From Ruminococcaceae bacterium R-25 (GTDB lineage: Bacteria; Bacillota; Clostridia; Saccharofermentanales; Saccharofermentanaceae): 64,000 nucleotides of DNA. The notes under the pieces are model-generated. The model saw only the letters and a program-made list of their open reading frames with translations. It did not search any database and was not told where the DNA came from. Positions 9,125 to 17,381 of this stretch are shown here, one piece after another. Made by a program: the position numbers and the translations under genes. The stretch is from the NCBI GenBank assembly GCA_003149065.1, contig QGFZ01000001.1, positions 682,001-746,000 on the forward strand. Direction: 5' to 3'. How positions within the stretch are numbered: the first letter of the stretch is position 1; each line of letters begins with the position of its first letter.

Positions 9125-9153
9125 ATCATACACTTGCTTACTAAACAAGTCAA
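9125..9153 (-). promoter_or_regulatory. sigma-A-type promoter of argG
   Basis: On the - strand TTGACT (-35) and TATGAT (-10) are separated by exactly 17 bp. The transcript would start near 9118 and carry the ARG box in its leader. Confidence 0.8.
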
Positions 9154-9236
9154 CACACAAATTTTAATCTCGGCTCTTTATAAAAGCAAATAAGAATAAA
9201 GATTTATTTTTTGTGCATGTTTTCATTATTACCGTT

Positions 9237-9265
9237 TTGTAAAAAAGCCTGATTATGTATACAAT
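9237..9265 (+). promoter_or_regulatory. candidate promoter for the class IV aminotransferase run
   Basis: TTGTAA and TACAAT are separated by 17 bp, about 50 bp ahead of the start at 9319. The -35 match is only partial. Confidence 0.45.
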
Positions 9266-9318
9266 CTTATGTGGCATAATATGCAATTAAATATTTCTCA
9301 AGGGGATCTAAGACTCTA

Positions 9319-10182
9319 ATGGCTTATCCGTTAATGGAACATCTTATCGGCAAAGGCTTTCTTTATTGCGGCAAATATTACAGAGTCAGTTCCGAATTGA
9401 CCGAATCTCTCCAGAAACCCGTAGATATCAGAATATATTATGAAACCATAAGAGTAAAAGACGGGGTTCTTTTATTCGTTGAAGACCATCTTCAAAGGCT
9501 CGTAAATTCTGTTAAGGGTCTGGAAAACTTCCCGGTCAACACGTCAAAGATCTTATCTGAAGCATACAGCTTCATTGATATGGACGGCATAAGGGACGGC
9601 TCAATAAGAATAGTTCTTACAAAAGAAGCATTACTTATACATCAGGCTGATATCACTCTGCCTTCAGCTGAGCATTTCGAAAAAGGCATCAACACAAGCA
9701 TTCTTAACTGGGAGAGAAAAACTCCCAACTTAAAGATATTCAGGGGCGATTACAAGACCACTGTTAATGAGAAGTTTAAAGAAGAAAATGAACACGGTCT
9801 GCCTTTCGAGCTCGTATTAACGGATAACGAAGGCAAACTCTACGAAGGCTCAATGTCCAATCTCTTTGTTATCAGAGACGGTAAAGTCTATTCGGCACCT
9901 GATTCAAAGATCCTTATAGGTATTACCAGAAAGAGGGTAATGACTGCATTGGAGCGCTCTGGCTTAGAACTTCAGATCGGAACATTTAAGCCTGAAGAAT
10001 TAGATCCTGCAAAAGACGCTGTATTTGTATCCAGCACGCCTTTTGACATCCTGCCTGTAAGGTATATGGACGGATATGAATTCAAATCATCCGATAACGA
10101 AGTTTTGAAGATGATCTCTAAGATGTATCAGGAATATACATCTGAATATATAGACGCTGCAAAGCGCGCTTTGAACGGATAA
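9319..10182 (+). CDS. class IV aminotransferase (PLP-dependent)
   Basis: This is a 287-residue fold-type IV PLP enzyme, the group that includes branched-chain and D-amino acid aminotransferases and aminodeoxychorismate lyase. The opening YYETIRVKDGVLLFVEDHLQRL is characteristic, Lys146 in FRGDYKTTVN is the likely PLP lysine, and LYEGSMSNLFVIRDGKVYSAP is the conserved cofactor-binding stretch. The substrate class cannot be decided. It is followed by htpG after 19 bp. Confidence 0.82.
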   Translation: MAYPLMEHLIGKGFLYCGKYYRVSSELTESLQKPVDIRIYYETIRVKDGVLLFVEDHLQRLVNSVKGLENFPVNTSKILSEAYSFIDMDGIRDGSIRIVLTKEALLIHQADITLPSAEHFEKGINTSILNWERKTPNLKIFRGDYKTTVNEKFKEENEHGLPFELVLTDNEGKLYEGSMSNLFVIRDGKVYSAPDSKILIGITRKRVMTALERSGLELQIGTFKPEELDPAKDAVFVSSTPFDILPVRYMDGYEFKSSDNEVLKMISKMYQEYTSEYIDAAKRALNG

Positions 10183-10201
10183 CTATTTGGAGGTGGTATA
10201 A

Positions 10202-12130
10202 ATGGAAGCTAAACAGGGAAAGATTTCGGTAACTACCGAGAATATTTTTCCGGTTATCAGACAATGGCTCTATGAAGATAAGGATATCTTCGTAAGAGAA
10301 TTAGTATCAAACTGTGCGGATGCAATCGCTAAGCACAGAAGGCTCGTCGAGCTCGGCAAGGCTGAGAAGGATCCCGACAACAAAGATTACAAGATCACTG
10401 TTACTTACGATGATGATAACAAGACGATCTCATTTGAAGATAACGGTATCGGCATGACCGAAAATGAGGTCGAAAAGTACATCAACCAGATCGCATTTTC
10501 TGGCGCGCTGGATTTCGTTACCAAGTACCAGCAGGAATCAACAGATAAGACCGGCATAATCGGTCACTTCGGTCTTGGTTTCTATTCTGCATTTATGGTA
10601 GCTGACGAAGTTACTATCAATACAAAGAGTTTCATCGAAGATTCCGAGCCTGTCATCTGGAAGTCCAATGACGGTATGGATTATGAGATCCTGCCTTCAG
10701 ATAAGAAGGAGAGAGGCACCATCATCACATTAAAGCTCTCTGAAGATGCAATCAAGATCTTTGATTCTGCTACTCTCAGAATGACGATCAGAAAGTACTG
10801 CTATTTCGCACCGGCAGATATCTTCTTCGTTGATACCAAGTCTGACAGACTCCACGAAGAGGCTGAAGAAAAGAGAAAGAAGGAGGCAGAAGAGAAGGGC
10901 GAGACATTTACACCTACACCGGTATCTTATGTTCCTGTAAACAACAAGTCACCTCTCTGGACAAAGAAGCCCTCTGAGTGCACAGAGTCTGAATATAAGC
11001 AGTTCTATCATTCAGTATTTAATGACGGCCGTGATCCTTTGTTCTGGATCCACCTTAATATGGATTATCCTTTCACACTGCAGGGTATCCTTTATTTCCC
11101 TAAGACAGACAATATCTATCAGTCACTTGAGGGAAGAATCAAGATCTATAACCACCAGATCTTCGTTGCAGATAATATCGAAGAGATCATTCCTGATTTC
11201 TTGTTCTTACTGCAGGGCTGCCTTGATTGTTCAGACCTCCCGCTCAACGTTTCACGTTCGGCGCTCCAGCAGGATGAATACGTAAAGAAGCTTTCCGGAC
11301 ACATCATTAAGAAAGTTTCCGATAAGCTCAATGATCTTTTCAAGAAGCAGAGAGAAGATTTCGAAAAGTATTGGTCTGACATCTCCGTATTTGTTAAGTA
11401 CGGCATGATGAAGGAAGAAAAATTCTACGAGAAGGTTGAATCTATCTGCCTTTTTAAGACTGTTGACGGCACTTTCAAGACAATGGAAGAACTTACTTCC
11501 GAAGATAAAAAGACAATCAGATATACTACTGATCCCAAGGCTCAGGCCGCTTATGTCGAGATGAGCAAGAATGACGGCTTCGAAGTAGTCGTAATGGATC
11601 ATGAGATCGACAATAACTTCATGTCTTATATGGAGATGAAGAAGCCTGACTACAAGTTCAAGCGTGTTGACTCTGAGCTTTCCGGCAAGGAATCTGATGA
11701 AGAGACCAAGAACAAGTTAAAGGACTTCTTCAGAAGCGCAGTAGGTAATGAGAAGCTCACAGTTTTCGCGCAGGAGATGGGAAAAGACAATCTCCCGGCT
11801 CTCATTAGAGAAGCTGAACATAACAGAAGAATGAAGGAAATGCGCGCACAATATGAGAGAATGATGTCAGCAATGGGCAACATGACTGAAGAAGAACTGG
11901 CAGACATGTTCCCTGAGACTGAAGAGCTCGTCGTTAATACCGACAGCCCTCTCATCACAAAACTTGAAGCCCTTGAATCTATGGGCACAAAGAAGGAAGA
12001 AGCAGACCGCTTGGCTCAGCACATCTACGATCAGGCTAAGCTCGCACACGGATCTCTTGATTCAGCAGGACTTGAGAGATTCTTAAAGTACAACACCGAA
12101 TTGCTCTCCAAGAGCGCCGATAATCTGTAA
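10202..12130 (+). CDS. htpG: Hsp90-family chaperone HtpG
   Basis: This is a 642-residue cytoplasmic ATP-dependent chaperone. The GHKL ATPase domain shows ELVSNCADA (Mg/ATP-binding Asn), EDNGIGM and GHFGLGFYSAFMVAD; the middle domain includes LPLNVSRSALQQD with the conserved Arg. Length matches bacterial Hsp90. The start at 10202 follows GGAGGTGGTATAA. A charged stretch near residues 218-235 (HEEAEEKRKKEAEEKGE) forms the linker between ATPase and middle domains and is more charged than in many bacterial homologues. No CtsR or CIRCE-type heat-shock site was seen ahead of it. Confidence 0.96.
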   Translation: MEAKQGKISVTTENIFPVIRQWLYEDKDIFVRELVSNCADAIAKHRRLVELGKAEKDPDNKDYKITVTYDDDNKTISFEDNGIGMTENEVEKYINQIAFSGALDFVTKYQQESTDKTGIIGHFGLGFYSAFMVADEVTINTKSFIEDSEPVIWKSNDGMDYEILPSDKKERGTIITLKLSEDAIKIFDSATLRMTIRKYCYFAPADIFFVDTKSDRLHEEAEEKRKKEAEEKGETFTPTPVSYVPVNNKSPLWTKKPSECTESEYKQFYHSVFNDGRDPLFWIHLNMDYPFTLQGILYFPKTDNIYQSLEGRIKIYNHQIFVADNIEEIIPDFLFLLQGCLDCSDLPLNVSRSALQQDEYVKKLSGHIIKKVSDKLNDLFKKQREDFEKYWSDISVFVKYGMMKEEKFYEKVESICLFKTVDGTFKTMEELTSEDKKTIRYTTDPKAQAAYVEMSKNDGFEVVVMDHEIDNNFMSYMEMKKPDYKFKRVDSELSGKESDEETKNKLKDFFRSAVGNEKLTVFAQEMGKDNLPALIREAEHNRRMKEMRAQYERMMSAMGNMTEEELADMFPETEELVVNTDSPLITKLEALESMGTKKEEADRLAQHIYDQAKLAHGSLDSAGLERFLKYNTELLSKSADNL

Positions 12131-12154
12131 TTAATTTTCACAAGGAGAAACCTT

Positions 12155-15100
12155 ATGAACGAGAATGATGTAAGACGAGTACTGTCAGAGAAAAAAGAAG
12201 GCTTTAACGTTGAAGCTGGCGGAATCCTTCACGATGTTAAATACGATCTTAATGTCGCAGGCATCGAAAAAGTCCGTGTTATCAACCGCTACGACGTTTC
12301 GGGCGTTACGGACGAAGAGTTCGCTAATGCCAAGCCCGTTGTATTCAGCGAGCCCCCGGTAGATATCCTCTACGATGAGACTGTTGATCTTTCAGATGCA
12401 GCATATGTTCTCATCATTGAGTCACTCCCCGGCCAGTACGACCAGAGAGCAGATTCTGCAGCACAGTGTATCCAGTTCATGACCGCGAAAGAAAGACCTA
12501 TCGTAAAGTGCGCTAAGATCGTTGCTTTCTACGGCTCAGTTTCCGATGAGGAAAAGGATAAGATCAAGGGCTACCTCATCAATCCCGTTGAGGCTAGAGA
12601 AGCATCCGCAGAAAAGCCTGCAACACTTATTGATAAGTACGACATTCCTACTACAGTTCCCAATGTTGACGGCTTCCTTGATATGTCCGATGAGGATCTT
12701 GAAGCTTTAAGAAAGTCCATGGGACTTGCAATGAGTTTTAGCGATATCAAGTTCGTTCAGGATTTCTTTAAGGAGCAGGGAAGAGTACCTACAGTTACTG
12801 AGATCCGTGTTCTTGATACATACTGGTCTGACCACTGCCGTCACACAACATTCCTTACAAACCTTACAGACATTAAGTTTGAAGGCGACGACGAGCTCAC
12901 AGCAGAGATCAAGGAAACATACAAGGATTACCTCGCAACAAGAGAAGATGTTTACGGCGAGAGGATTTCCAAGAAGCCTATCTGCCTCATGGACATCGGT
13001 ACTATCGCAGGCAAGAAGCTCAAGAAAGACGGCAAGCTCGCTGACCTGGACGAATCTGAAGAGATCAATGCATGCTCCATTAAGGTAAGAATTGAAGTCG
13101 ACGGTAAGCCTGAAGATTATATCTTCATGTTCAAGAATGAGACACATAACCATCCTACTGAGATCGAACCTTTCGGTGGTGCTGCAACATGTCTGGGCGG
13201 CGCTATCAGAGACCCGCTCTCAGGAAGATCTTATGTATATCAGGCAATGAGAGTAACAGGTGCGGGCGATCCTACTGTACCTGTTGAACTTACACTTAAG
13301 GGTAAGCTCTCCCAGAAGAAGCTCTGCAGAACAGCTGCAGCAGGTTATTCTTCATACGGTAACCAGATCGGTCTTGCTACAGGCCTCGTTGATGAAGTTT
13401 ACCATCCCGGTTATATCGCAAAGAGAATGGAGATCGGTGCCGTTGTAGGTGCTGCTCCTGCTTCTAATATCGTAAGAGAAAGACCTCAGGCAGGCGATAT
13501 CGTTGTTCTCCTGGGCGGCAGAACAGGACGTGACGGAATCGGCGGCGCTACAGGTTCATCCAAGGCTCACGACACACAGTCCGTTGTAACATGCGGCTCA
13601 GAAGTACAGAAGGGTAATCCTCCGACAGAAAGAAAGCTCCAGAGACTTTTCAGAGATCCTGAAGTTACAAGACTCATCATCAGATGTAATGACTTCGGTG
13701 CAGGCGGCGTATCAGTTGCAATCGGCGAGCTTGCTGAAGGCCTTTCGATCAATCTTGATGCAGTTCCGAAGAAGTATGATGGTCTTGACGGTACTGAGAT
13801 CGCTATCTCAGAGTCACAGGAGAGAATGGCTGTTGTAGTTCATCCCGCTGACCTTGATAAGTTCATGGCAGCAGCAGCTAAGGAAAACCTCGAAGCTACA
13901 GTTGTTGCTGAGGTTACTGCAGAGCCTGTCATGAAGATGGTATGGAACGGCAATACGATCGTTGATCTCCCCAGAAGCTTCATCGATACAAACGGCGCTA
14001 CTCAGTATGCTGAAGCTGATGTTGTACCGCAGGGCACAGGCGAGTTCCTTGATACACCTGCAAACGGCTTTGTTGCAGGCAACTTCGCTGAAAGCCTTAA
14101 GGGAACACTCAATTCACTTGAAGGCGCTTCAAGAAAGGGCCTTATCCAGAGATTCGACTCTTCGATCGGCGCTGCTACAGTCGTATGGCCTTACGGCGGT
14201 AAGATGCAGAATTCACCTGAGGAAGGTATGGCTGCAAAGATCCCGTTAGATCACGGCACTACACATGACTGTTCAGTAATGACATATGGTTTCGATCCTT
14301 ACTACATGGAATGGAATCCTTATGCAGGCGCTTACCATTCAGTAGTTGAGTCACTTTTGAAGCTCCTCGCTATGGGCGTTGATCCTCTGAAGGCAAGACT
14401 CACATTCCAGGAATATTTCGAGAGAATGGGCAGCAACGAATCATGGGGCAAGCCTCTTTCAGCACTCTTAGGCGCTTACAAGGCTCAGCTCGATTTCGGC
14501 ACAGCTGCAATCGGCGGTAAGGACTCAATGTCCGGTACATTTAACGATATCCACGTACCTCCGACGCTCGTATCTTTTGCTGTAGGAATGTCCACAACAG
14601 ATAAGGTCATCACAGCTACACTTACAGGCAAGGGCCAGAAACTCTACCTCATCAAGTGCGCAAGAGACGGCAAGGGTTCTTACAAGAAGGACCACGTCTT
14701 AAGAGTTATCAAGGCAGTTAAGGAGCTCTTAGACAGAGGCGAGATCAAGAACGCAGCAGTAGTAAAGAGCGCAGGTGTTGCAGCAAGAGTTGCACAGATG
14801 TGCTTCGGTAACAAGCTCGGTTTCGATTTCTCTGACAAGCTTACAGAAGCTGATCTCTTCTCCAAGACATTAGGTTCTATCATCGTAGCTATCCCTGCAG
14901 ACGGCAATGCTGTTGATAAGGTTGAGATGGCCGGCGGTAAGTTCCTTGGTACAACAAACGATACAGGCGACTTCACGTTTGCAGGCGCTTCCGTATCCGG
15001 CAAGGATGCTGTAGAAGCTTATGAAGGCAAGCTCGAAAGGATCTTCCCTACAGTTGCTAAATCTGCTGAGATGCCTTTTGCAATCGATGTTTATACAGCA

Positions 15101-15940
15101 GACGAACCCAAGAAGGCTGCTCCCGGCGTTCTCAAGGGTGCTAAGCCGAAGGTAATCATTCCTGTTTTCCCGGGCAACAACTGCGAGATCGACTCTGCAA
15201 GAGCTTTCGAGAGAGCAGGCGCTGATGCTGAAGTATTCGTAATCAGAAACAGAAACCAGAATGATATCAACGAGTCATTCGCAGAACTTGCTGCAAAGAT
15301 CCGTGAAGCAAACATCATGATGATCCCCGGTGGCTTTTCTGCAGGTGACGAACCTGAGGGTTCCGGTAAGTTCATTACAGCTTCTCTCAGAAACAGCGGT
15401 ATCGCAGATGCTATTTCTGATCTCCTCGATAACAGAGACGGTCTTGCTCTCGGTATCTGCAACGGCTTCCAGGCTCTTATCAAGTTAGGTCTTGTACCTT
15501 TCGGCAAGATCTGCGACATGACACCTGACAGCCCTACGCTTACATTCAATAACATCGGCAGACATCAGAATGTATATGCAAGAACAAAGATCATGACTAA
15601 CAAGAGCCCCTGGCTCTCACTCTGTGAACCCGGCGAGATCTATGATATCCCGCTCTCACACGGTGAAGGTAAGTTCGTAGCATCTGAAGACATAGTAAGA
15701 AAGCTTGCTGCAAACGGCCAGATCGCAACCTGCTACGTTGATCTTGACGGCAACTATGCTTCCGACACACAGTTCAACCCCAATGGTTCAATCTGTGCTA
15801 TCGAAGGTATCACATCCCCCGACGGACGCGTTCTCGGTAAGATGGGTCATACAGAAAGATATGAATCTGATCTTACAAAGAACATTCCTGGCAATAAGTA
15901 CCAGAAGATCTTTGAGTCCGGCGTAGCTTACTTCCTGTAA
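12155..15940 (+). CDS. purL: phosphoribosylformylglycinamidine synthase (long, one-piece PurL)
   Basis: This is a 1261-residue enzyme of the fourth step of purine synthesis, converting FGAR, glutamine and ATP to FGAM. It is the fused form: an N-terminal PurS-like part, the synthetase domains with NETHNHPTEIEPFGGAA (about 326-342), and a C-terminal class I glutamine amidotransferase with Cys1102 (GICNGFQ), His1169 and Glu1171 (SHGEGKF). Separate PurS, PurQ and small PurL are therefore not needed. The start follows AAGGAGAAACCTT, 24 bp after htpG. No purine riboswitch or other pur genes are next to it. Confidence 0.97.
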   Translation: MNENDVRRVLSEKKEGFNVEAGGILHDVKYDLNVAGIEKVRVINRYDVSGVTDEEFANAKPVVFSEPPVDILYDETVDLSDAAYVLIIESLPGQYDQRADSAAQCIQFMTAKERPIVKCAKIVAFYGSVSDEEKDKIKGYLINPVEAREASAEKPATLIDKYDIPTTVPNVDGFLDMSDEDLEALRKSMGLAMSFSDIKFVQDFFKEQGRVPTVTEIRVLDTYWSDHCRHTTFLTNLTDIKFEGDDELTAEIKETYKDYLATREDVYGERISKKPICLMDIGTIAGKKLKKDGKLADLDESEEINACSIKVRIEVDGKPEDYIFMFKNETHNHPTEIEPFGGAATCLGGAIRDPLSGRSYVYQAMRVTGAGDPTVPVELTLKGKLSQKKLCRTAAAGYSSYGNQIGLATGLVDEVYHPGYIAKRMEIGAVVGAAPASNIVRERPQAGDIVVLLGGRTGRDGIGGATGSSKAHDTQSVVTCGSEVQKGNPPTERKLQRLFRDPEVTRLIIRCNDFGAGGVSVAIGELAEGLSINLDAVPKKYDGLDGTEIAISESQERMAVVVHPADLDKFMAAAAKENLEATVVAEVTAEPVMKMVWNGNTIVDLPRSFIDTNGATQYAEADVVPQGTGEFLDTPANGFVAGNFAESLKGTLNSLEGASRKGLIQRFDSSIGAATVVWPYGGKMQNSPEEGMAAKIPLDHGTTHDCSVMTYGFDPYYMEWNPYAGAYHSVVESLLKLLAMGVDPLKARLTFQEYFERMGSNESWGKPLSALLGAYKAQLDFGTAAIGGKDSMSGTFNDIHVPPTLVSFAVGMSTTDKVITATLTGKGQKLYLIKCARDGKGSYKKDHVLRVIKAVKELLDRGEIKNAAVVKSAGVAARVAQMCFGNKLGFDFSDKLTEADLFSKTLGSIIVAIPADGNAVDKVEMAGGKFLGTTNDTGDFTFAGASVSGKDAVEAYEGKLERIFPTVAKSAEMPFAIDVYTADEPKKAAPGVLKGAKPKVIIPVFPGNNCEIDSARAFERAGADAEVFVIRNRNQNDINESFAELAAKIREANIMMIPGGFSAGDEPEGSGKFITASLRNSGIADAISDLLDNRDGLALGICNGFQALIKLGLVPFGKICDMTPDSPTLTFNNIGRHQNVYARTKIMTNKSPWLSLCEPGEIYDIPLSHGEGKFVASEDIVRKLAANGQIATCYVDLDGNYASDTQFNPNGSICAIEGITSPDGRVLGKMGHTERYESDLTKNIPGNKYQKIFESGVAYFL

Positions 15941-15971
15941 TTCTCAAAAGTTCGAAAACACTCTTGCTTAG

Positions 15972-16763
15972 ATGAACAGAGAGAACATTAAACAAATAAT
16001 GCAGTCAGAAGGAATTCTGCCCCAATCTAAATTCGGGCAGAATTTCCTTTGTGATGAAGAAATAATCAGCCGCATAGTAGACCTTTGTGAGATAAAAAGG
16101 GAAGATACAGTAGTTGAGATCGGCCCCGGCTTAGGTAGCATCACATATCCTATGTCTGAGCTTACTGATTACTTATCCTGCATCGAGATAGACAGAGGAC
16201 TTGCTGTATATTTACAAGCAAATCTGCCGGGCATAAACGTGATAAACAAGGACTTCCTTAAGGTCGACAGCAAAGTCATGAAACAAGCCGACGTAGTCGT
16301 AAGTAATATTCCGTATTACGTTATGACTGATATCATGAAAAAGCTCTTTTCGGAGTTTTCCACGGCGCGCAAGATGGTCTTCATGGTAGAAGATGAAGCG
16401 ATAGCCAGGATTGATTGTGAGCCCAGATCAAAGCAGTACGGACCTTTATCGATATTAGGAAGCCTTTATGGCGGTTACTGCTTTGAGTTCAAAGTTCCTC
16501 ATACGGCATTTGTTCCTCAGCCTCACACGACATCTGCAGTTATCAGCTTTACGAGAAAAGAGTCAGCAGATATCTTATGTCCGGAATTCGTAAAGTTCTT
16601 AAACACTGCATTTTCGCAGAGAAGAAAGCTTTTAAAGAAGAACCTGTCTTCATATAACGGGCTTGATAAGGCTTTTATTGAACTGGGAATCAGTGAATCT
16701 TCCAGGGCAGAAGAGCTCTCGCCTAATGAGTTTGCTTTATTATTTAAAGCCCTTAAACAATAA
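15972..16763 (+). CDS. rsmA: 16S rRNA dimethyladenosine transferase
   Basis: This is a 263-residue SAM-dependent enzyme (KsgA) that dimethylates two adjacent adenosines near the 3' end of 16S rRNA during 30S maturation. The opening PQSKFGQNFLCDEEI, the SAM loop VVEIGPGLGSIT (47-58) and the catalytic NIPYY (112-116) are visible; FSQRRKLLKKNL near the C-terminus is typical. Length is normal. It starts 31 bp after purL, without a strong ribosome binding site. The following zapA gene is 42 bp away. Confidence 0.95.
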   Translation: MNRENIKQIMQSEGILPQSKFGQNFLCDEEIISRIVDLCEIKREDTVVEIGPGLGSITYPMSELTDYLSCIEIDRGLAVYLQANLPGINVINKDFLKVDSKVMKQADVVVSNIPYYVMTDIMKKLFSEFSTARKMVFMVEDEAIARIDCEPRSKQYGPLSILGSLYGGYCFEFKVPHTAFVPQPHTTSAVISFTRKESADILCPEFVKFLNTAFSQRRKLLKKNLSSYNGLDKAFIELGISESSRAEELSPNEFALLFKALKQ

Positions 16764-16805
16764 AGTGTTATAATATATCAACTTCTAATATTGCGGAGGT
16801 CCACA

Positions 16806-17381
16806 ATGAGGAAATCTAATTCCAGCTTACTTGGCAAATATTCAGACGGCTCTTACAAGCGTAAGGGTAAGAAGGATCAGCCCGCAATCGTAGAATATAA
16901 GCAGCTTTACAAAGGTGAGATCAAGGCCAAGACCGTTACCGAGAAGAAATATATTACTCTCGATGAGAAGATCAAGGCGAGAACCAAGCCTGCTAATGAA
17001 GATGACAATTCCAAGGAAGAGAGCGCACAGATCACGATCGGCGGCGTTCAGTATCTCGTAAGAAGCGGCGATGCAGGATATGACCACATGATGAAGGTCG
17101 GAAAGCTCGCTGATGAGATCTATGTAGAAACCAAGAAGAACAACCCGTATATCGCTACGAATAAGACCGCAATAATGTCTCTTTTTGAAGCCTGCGACCA
17201 GCTGATCGCATTAAGAGCAGAGAATAATGCCCTTAAGACAGAGCTTACATATTACAAAGTCAAAGCCAATGAATATGCAAAAGAGAGAAGACCTGACATC
17301 AAGCCCACTCCGATGGAAGAACTGGCTGATAAGGTCAACGAAGGATTATTCGAGCATTTGAAGAAGAAAGATGACAAATAA
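16806..17381 (+). CDS. zapA: cell division protein ZapA-like
   Basis: This is a 191-residue protein with a basic, low-complexity N-terminal half and a C-terminal ZapA domain (about 85-170). The domain starts ITIGGVQYLVRSGDAGYDHMM and continues into an alpha-helical coiled coil (ACDQLIALRAENNALKTELTYY). ZapA binds FtsZ and bundles its filaments at the division ring. ATG 16806 is chosen because GGAGG ends 6 bp upstream; a TTG at 16791 would precede that site. The end overlaps the U32 gene by 11 bp, a pairing common in Bacillota. The N-terminal extension is longer than in the usual short ZapA. Confidence 0.85.
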   Translation: MRKSNSSLLGKYSDGSYKRKGKKDQPAIVEYKQLYKGEIKAKTVTEKKYITLDEKIKARTKPANEDDNSKEESAQITIGGVQYLVRSGDAGYDHMMKVGKLADEIYVETKKNNPYIATNKTAIMSLFEACDQLIALRAENNALKTELTYYKVKANEYAKERRPDIKPTPMEELADKVNEGLFEHLKKKDDK

